From NCBI GenBank assembly GCA_024275365.1, contig JAJRZG010000255.1, positions 1 through 35,400 of the forward strand: 35,400 bases of DNA, given 5' to 3'. Below are positions 31,881-35,400 of the stretch, piece by piece; the first letter of the stretch is position 1, and each line of letters begins with the position of its first letter. This DNA is from Planctomycetota bacterium. GTDB lineage: Bacteria > Planctomycetota > Phycisphaerae > Phycisphaerales > UBA1924. Under the pieces are notes generated by a model. That model was not told where the DNA came from, did no database searches, and saw only the letters and a list, made by a program, of their open reading frames with translations. Made by a program: the position numbers and the translations under genes.

Positions 31881-32046
31881 GTGCAGGCTTCCAGCCTGCA
31901 TCGGCGTTGTGTGTCATCTCATTCTGGCTGTGTGAGCGTCAGGGATGGCAGCGTGCAGCCGCACACGGCCAAGATGTCCGTGGCACACAGTGCATGATTC
32001 TGCAAGATGCTCTCGCCAATGGAGAATGTGCAGGCTGGAAGCCTGC
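31881..32046. repeat. Family-C inverted pair with GCAGGCTTCCAGCCTGC core
   Basis: The left copy is at 31881-31901 and the right copy at 32029-32046, inverted. The core GGCTTCCAGCC is shared with the copies in nnrD and dxr, but the arms are CAG/CTG rather than CCG/CGG. It lies between the SnoaL-like gene and the convergent TPR/alpha-CTD gene. Confidence 0.85.
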
Positions 32047-32059
32047 GTCACAACCTTGA

Positions 32060-32998
32060 TTATTCCGGGTCCAGAATCCGGAGCGAAAGCCCGTTTTCGT
32101 GCAGCTTCTCGCGGACCTCGACGAGTGATGTTGCGCCAAAGTTTTTGACGCCCATCAGCTCGGCTTCCGTGTGGCTCGCCAGGTCGCCGATGGTCTGGAT
32201 ATTGAGCAGTTGCAACGCCCGGCGGGCACGCACCGACAGGTTCATATCGGTCACGGGCTTGGCGAGCATTGCCTCGTTGCCCGAGCCTTTGAGCTGTTCC
32301 ATGATCGCCCGGCGGGCAGCACGGTGGGCGTCTTCGAGCCCCTGCCCGAGCCGAAGCCCCTTCATCGTGAGCATCCGCTTGATCTCGGTCAGGCTCGACT
32401 CGCCGAAGTTTTTGTAGCTCATCAGCTCGGCTTCGGTGATGCGGAGCAGATCGCCGAGCGTGCGGATGCTCATCTTCTTCAAGCATGTCCGCGCCCGGAC
32501 CGAGAGCTCAAAGTCTGTCACCGGGGTATCGAGCAGGGCCTTGCGCTTGAAGATATCGCGGTCCTGCTCTTCCTCGATCACCATCTCGCGGCTGGCCTGC
32601 ACATCCTTCATAAAGAGCACCGCCCGCGCGTGCGTGGGGTTGGTCTCGAGGATCTGCCTCAGGCATCGCTCGGCCTTGACATACTGCCCGCGGTCCTCAT
32701 AGAGCACCGCTGCGTTCATCAGGGCGTTGATCGGCGCGGGCTTGAACTCGCACACCCGCTCATAGAGCGCGATCGCCTCGTCGTCCTGCCCTGCCATATC
32801 GAGCAGGAAGGCAAAGCGGAACATCACCGCTGCGTTGGTCGGGTCGGCAGCGACCGCCTTGCTGTATTCTTCGAGCACCAGCTCGTGCTCGCCCTCGGCC
32901 TCAGCTGCCCGGGCAGCCTCGGCGTGCTTGAGGGCGGCCTCGGCATCGCGCTTGGCAGACTCCACACCGATCATCATGTCCATCGGGTCGTTTGACAT
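32060..32998 (-). CDS. TPR protein with two RNA polymerase alpha-CTD-like domains
   Basis: 312 residues from the ATG at 32998, with AAGGAG five bases upstream. Residues 1-140 hold TPR repeats (HELVLEEYSKAVAADPTNAA and ALMNAAVLYEDRGQYVKAER). Then come two related HhH-type domains. The first has PVTDFELSVRARTCLKKMSI, RTLGDLLRITEAELMSYKNF and GESSLTEIKRML. The second has PVTDMNLSVRARRALQLLNI, QTIGDLASHTEAELMGVKNF and GATSLVEVREKL. Each matches the C-terminal domain of the alpha subunit (LELSVRSxNCLK, then IxxIGDLVxxTExELL-like), which binds UP elements and activators. No alpha N-terminal domain is present. It is likely a transcription-linked adaptor, as in other planctomycetes. Confidence 0.88.
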   Translation of the reverse strand: MSNDPMDMMIGVESAKRDAEAALKHAEAARAAEAEGEHELVLEEYSKAVAADPTNAAVMFRFAFLLDMAGQDDEAIALYERVCEFKPAPINALMNAAVLYEDRGQYVKAERCLRQILETNPTHARAVLFMKDVQASREMVIEEEQDRDIFKRKALLDTPVTDFELSVRARTCLKKMSIRTLGDLLRITEAELMSYKNFGESSLTEIKRMLTMKGLRLGQGLEDAHRAARRAIMEQLKGSGNEAMLAKPVTDMNLSVRARRALQLLNIQTIGDLASHTEAELMGVKNFGATSLVEVREKLHENGLSLRILDPE

Positions 32999-33127
32999 GG
33001 AAACTCCTTGCAGCAGTTCGTCTTGATACCCGTCCCCCCACTTGGCAGGGGGCAGACCACGGGCACGCAACCGAATGCTGTCAGCATCAATAATAGAACC
33101 CAAGCTGGGCAGTCTCCAGCCCCGGGG

Positions 33128-34762
33128 TCAGACTTCCCCAGGCAAACCACTAGCCAAAGCCTCGGTCGGGGCAGGAAACTCTTCGTTTGGAGGGCCACCG
33201 GTCGCCGAGGCACCGAGCACATCGATCGTTTTCCACCGCCCGGCCATGAACCGGATGAGGAAGAGTACCCCAAGCAGGATGATATAGGTGCTCGCCCCGA
33301 TCCAAGGCCCGAGCGACCCGAGCTGGGGGGCGAAGACGAGCGCCAGGTGCCCGATCCCGATGATGCACGCCCAGGAGACGATCACCGTCACCACGCCGGG
33401 CCAGACGGTGTCGCCCGCGCCGCGGAGGGCACCGCTGATGGTGATGGCGATCGCATCAAAGACCTGGAAAATGGCGGCTGCGATCATCACGCTCGCGCCG
33501 ACACGGAGCAGTGCCTGTGCGGCTTCCGGGTTGGTCTCGTGGAGTTGGTCGGAGACAAACACATCCACAAGCTGCTCGCGGAAGATCACAAAGATCAGCG
33601 CGCAGATCCCCATGTACGCAACTGTCAGCCTCATGCCAAGCCAGGCGCGTTTCTCAGCGAGGTCGGGTCGGCCCATGCCCATGTACTTGCCGACGATCGC
33701 GGTGACTGCGATCGACATCCCGACTGCGGGCATAAACGAGAGGTGCATGTAGCGCAGGGCGATCCACCCGGCGGTGTTGGCGGTGGTCATCGCCTGATCG
33801 ACCGCAGCATCAAGCTGCTCGGGGGGCAGGTCGGCGAGCTTGGCCTTGGCAGCGCCGCCCATCGGAAGCATGACCGCCATGAGATACGCCCAGCAGAGCA
33901 TCTCGTTGGCAAACATCACCCCCGCCGGCCACCCGAGGCGGAAGATGTCGCGGAAGTGGGCAAGCGAGGGCCTCCAAGCGCTACGGGTCTTGTATGTGCG
34001 GTTCATCCACGGGCTGAGAAAGACCACAAACGGGATGAGCAGTTCGATCGCTGCGCCGCAGACGGTGCCGATGGCTGCCCCCGCAACACCCATCGGCTGG
34101 AGGTCGAGCATCACCGCGAGGGATTGAATATGCGTGCCGAAAGGCACCCAGCTCGGTGGCCCCTGGTCGCCATAGATGAGCAGGGCGTTGAGTATGATGT
34201 TCATGACATTGGCGATGAGCGCCGAGATCATGATGACCGAGGGTTTGTGCAGGCCGTAGAAGAAGTGGGCGATGCCCCGCGACCCGAGCACAAAGAAGGC
34301 CCCCACGAGGTTGATCTGGGCGTACTGGGTTTCGAGCTCGACGAGCCGCTCGGGGTGGCCCATGTTCGCAAAGAGCGTCGGGAGATAGAGCCCGAAGGGG
34401 ATGAGAACGATCGCCCAGATGAGCGACATCCAGAGGGCTGTCCAGCCGTAGGCGCTGCCCCGTTCGGGCGTGCCCTGGCCGAGGTTTTGCGAGACGAAGG
34501 TGTTGATGACGCCCATTGCGCCCAGCGCCAGACTGAGTGCGAGCCAAACGGCCATGCCCCCGTTCCCCTGGGCAGCGACATAGACCGAATCGGCAGGTGT
34601 GATTTCGCTGACCATTTTGCCATCGATAAACTGCATGACGGTATAGCTCGTCATGGTGACGATGGAGGGAGCCGCGATGATGACCATCTCCATCAGCGGG
34701 CTGCGCTGTTGGAGGCGCTTGAGGGCGCGCAGGGGCTCGGTTGTCTCACGGGGAGATGACAT
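33128..34762 (-). CDS. MATE-family efflux transporter
   Basis: 544 residues. The family is a multidrug or organic-compound antiporter driven by sodium or protons. About twelve membrane segments are seen, and the two halves are related. Typical stretches are MEMVIIAAPSIVTMTSYTVM, then GAMGVINTFVSQNLGQGTPE, LGWPAGVMFANEMLCWAYL and MPAVGMSIAVTAIVGKYMG. The C-terminal tail is polar. A charged soluble loop (AKAKLADLPPEQLDAAVDQA) lies between helices in the second half. The start has no clear ribosome site. A very long open frame on the plus strand over this gene is a codon-usage shadow. Confidence 0.88.
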   Translation of the reverse strand: MSSPRETTEPLRALKRLQQRSPLMEMVIIAAPSIVTMTSYTVMQFIDGKMVSEITPADSVYVAAQGNGGMAVWLALSLALGAMGVINTFVSQNLGQGTPERGSAYGWTALWMSLIWAIVLIPFGLYLPTLFANMGHPERLVELETQYAQINLVGAFFVLGSRGIAHFFYGLHKPSVIMISALIANVMNIILNALLIYGDQGPPSWVPFGTHIQSLAVMLDLQPMGVAGAAIGTVCGAAIELLIPFVVFLSPWMNRTYKTRSAWRPSLAHFRDIFRLGWPAGVMFANEMLCWAYLMAVMLPMGGAAKAKLADLPPEQLDAAVDQAMTTANTAGWIALRYMHLSFMPAVGMSIAVTAIVGKYMGMGRPDLAEKRAWLGMRLTVAYMGICALIFVIFREQLVDVFVSDQLHETNPEAAQALLRVGASVMIAAAIFQVFDAIAITISGALRGAGDTVWPGVVTVIVSWACIIGIGHLALVFAPQLGSLGPWIGASTYIILLGVLFLIRFMAGRWKTIDVLGASATGGPPNEEFPAPTEALASGLPGEV

Positions 34763-34824
34763 GGGAATATCCGGTTCTTGGGGAGCAGGCGGGCAGAAAG
34801 TCTAGGCCGACACCCCGGGATAGA

Positions 34825-35024
34825 GCCCCTCGCGCACGCGAGGGCTTGATCCCCCTCCGCTTTGCGGAGGGGGTGGCCGAGCGAAGCGATGGTCGGGGGA
34901 GGTGCGTCTTGGGGGTTGATCTGACGGCAACTGCACTTTGGACAGTTCGCACCTCCCCCGGTCGCGTGCGCGACCACCCCCTCCTCAAGGAGGAGGGGGA
35001 GCAACCCCTCGCGTGCGCGAGTGG
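34825..35024. repeat. Nested inverted repeat: outer CTCGCG palindromes, inner family-E pair
   Basis: Outer palindromes are CCCTCGCGCACGCGAGGG (34826-34843) and CTCGCGTGCGCGAG (35008-35021). The inner family-E units are E6 (34851-34906) and E7 (34948-35000), inverted. E6 has the GCGAAGC-type second hairpin, and E7 has GGTCGCGTGCGCGACC. The region lies between the MATE start and the pdxA end and holds no gene. Confidence 0.88.
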
Positions 35025-35044
35025 TTCAATACCAAAGAAAACCT

Positions 35045-35096
35045 CACGGCTCGGAGAACCGTGTCACCATCTCACGGCTTGGAGAACCGTGCCACC
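35045..35096. repeat. Two direct family-A palindromes at the pdxA 3' end
   Basis: Copies at 35045-35068 and 35073-35096 both end in a CACC-type head (GTCACC and GCCACC). Both are variants (ACGGCTCGGAGAACCGT and ACGGCTTGGAGAACCGT). The second overlaps the pdxA stop codon. Confidence 0.88.
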
Positions 35097-35400
35097 TTTT
35101 GGGCCATCTTTGCTGCCAGGAGCATCGCAGCCTTCATACTCCCTGCATCAGCAACATTGCGCCCCGCAATATCGAAGGCGGTGCCATGGTCGGGGCTTGT
35201 GCGCACCGTCGGCAACCCCACGGTGACATTGACCGCTTCATCACGGTAGAGCAGCTTGAGGGGGATCAGCCCTTGGTCGTGATACATCGCCACGACGAGA
35301 TCGAACTTTGCCCGTCGGCCCTCGGGGCTGGGGATTGCGTCGCGGAAGACCGTATCGCCCGGATAGGGCCCCGAGGCCTCGATGCCATGCCCGCGGGCGA
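35072..35400 (-). CDS. pdxA: 4-hydroxythreonine-4-phosphate dehydrogenase, C-terminal part (cut by window edge)
   Basis: The frame is open beyond base 35400. PdxA oxidises 4-phosphohydroxythreonine on the path to pyridoxal phosphate. The visible part has the metal-site segment [14 protein letters not shown], then [24 protein letters not shown], and [17 protein letters not shown], all diagnostic of PdxA. The last residues (VARFSKP) and the TGA stop are encoded by a family-A palindrome, so the native C-terminus has been replaced or extended. This is the 3' end only. Confidence 0.93.
   Translation of the reverse strand, partial: ARGHGIEASGPYPGDTVFRDAIPSPEGRRAKFDLVVAMYHDQGLIPLKLLYRDEAVNVTVGLPTVRTSPDHGTAFDIAGRNVADAGSMKAAMLLAAKMAQKVARFSKP

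Noticed and set aside
33008-34759. 583-codon open frame on the plus strand over the MATE gene
   Set aside because: Rich in His, Asp, Arg and Gly with no fold-like pattern; it is the antisense shadow of a GC-rich transporter gene.

Overview
The window reads as chromosomal DNA of a high-GC member of the Planctomycetota, most likely of the class Phycisphaerae. The support is a planctomycete-style dockerin C-terminus ending in Gly-Cys, a TPR protein with two RNA polymerase alpha-CTD-like repeats, a DUF1080 (3-keto-disaccharide hydrolase) protein, a TPR/multihaem cytochrome fusion, a stand-alone Rho-type factor with an unusual N-terminus, and many palindromic intergenic repeats. This placement is inferred from gene families; no rRNA or other marker gene is present.

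Layout. 1-4.5 kb: the 3' part of a phage-type large terminase, several small hypothetical genes (a DUF2335-like membrane protein, a two-gene membrane operon on the minus strand, a very acidic protein, an RRxGxDRR-type protein) and a STAS-domain protein. 4.6-7.4 kb (minus): a ferrous-iron uptake operon, feoA-feoB plus a small membrane protein overlapping the feoB stop. 7.7-9.8 kb (minus): an exported-protein operon whose first gene seems frameshifted and whose candidate promoter has a poly-G spacer. 9.86-10.17 kb: two gene relics joined head to head, the 3' end of a second rho and the 3' end of a dockerin gene. 10.3-16.5 kb: intact rho (minus), PTS enzyme I and RNase E/G (plus). The basic tail of the RNase is interrupted by an in-frame TAA.

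16.6-27.2 kb is a long minus-strand series. From upstream to downstream it holds a sulfotransferase-like gene, dxr (MEP isoprenoid pathway), galE (UDP-glucose 4-epimerase), an alpha/beta hydrolase, an exported transglutaminase-like protein, an NAD(P)H-hydrate dehydratase, a SPINDLY/OGT-type glycosyltransferase and a second sulfotransferase. 27.6-31.9 kb (plus): an octahaem cytochrome-TPR lipoprotein gene split by an in-frame TAG, a DUF1080 protein, a small acidic protein behind a sigma-54-like promoter, and a SnoaL-like exported protein. 32.0-35.4 kb (minus): the TPR/alpha-CTD protein, a MATE transporter and the 3' end of pdxA.

The strongest unexplained signal is a dense set of at least seven families of short palindromic repeats, mostly arranged as inverted pairs like REPINs and in one place nested three deep. 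Members of these families lie inside or across the ends of protein genes. They appear in frame inside nnrD, dxr and a hydrolase, supply the last residues and stop codon of pdxA, and abut the signal peptide of the hydrolase. This resembles the Rickettsia palindromic elements in outcome, and no transposase of any kind is visible in the window. The two in-frame stops and one frameshift should be checked against raw reads before biological meaning is given to them.
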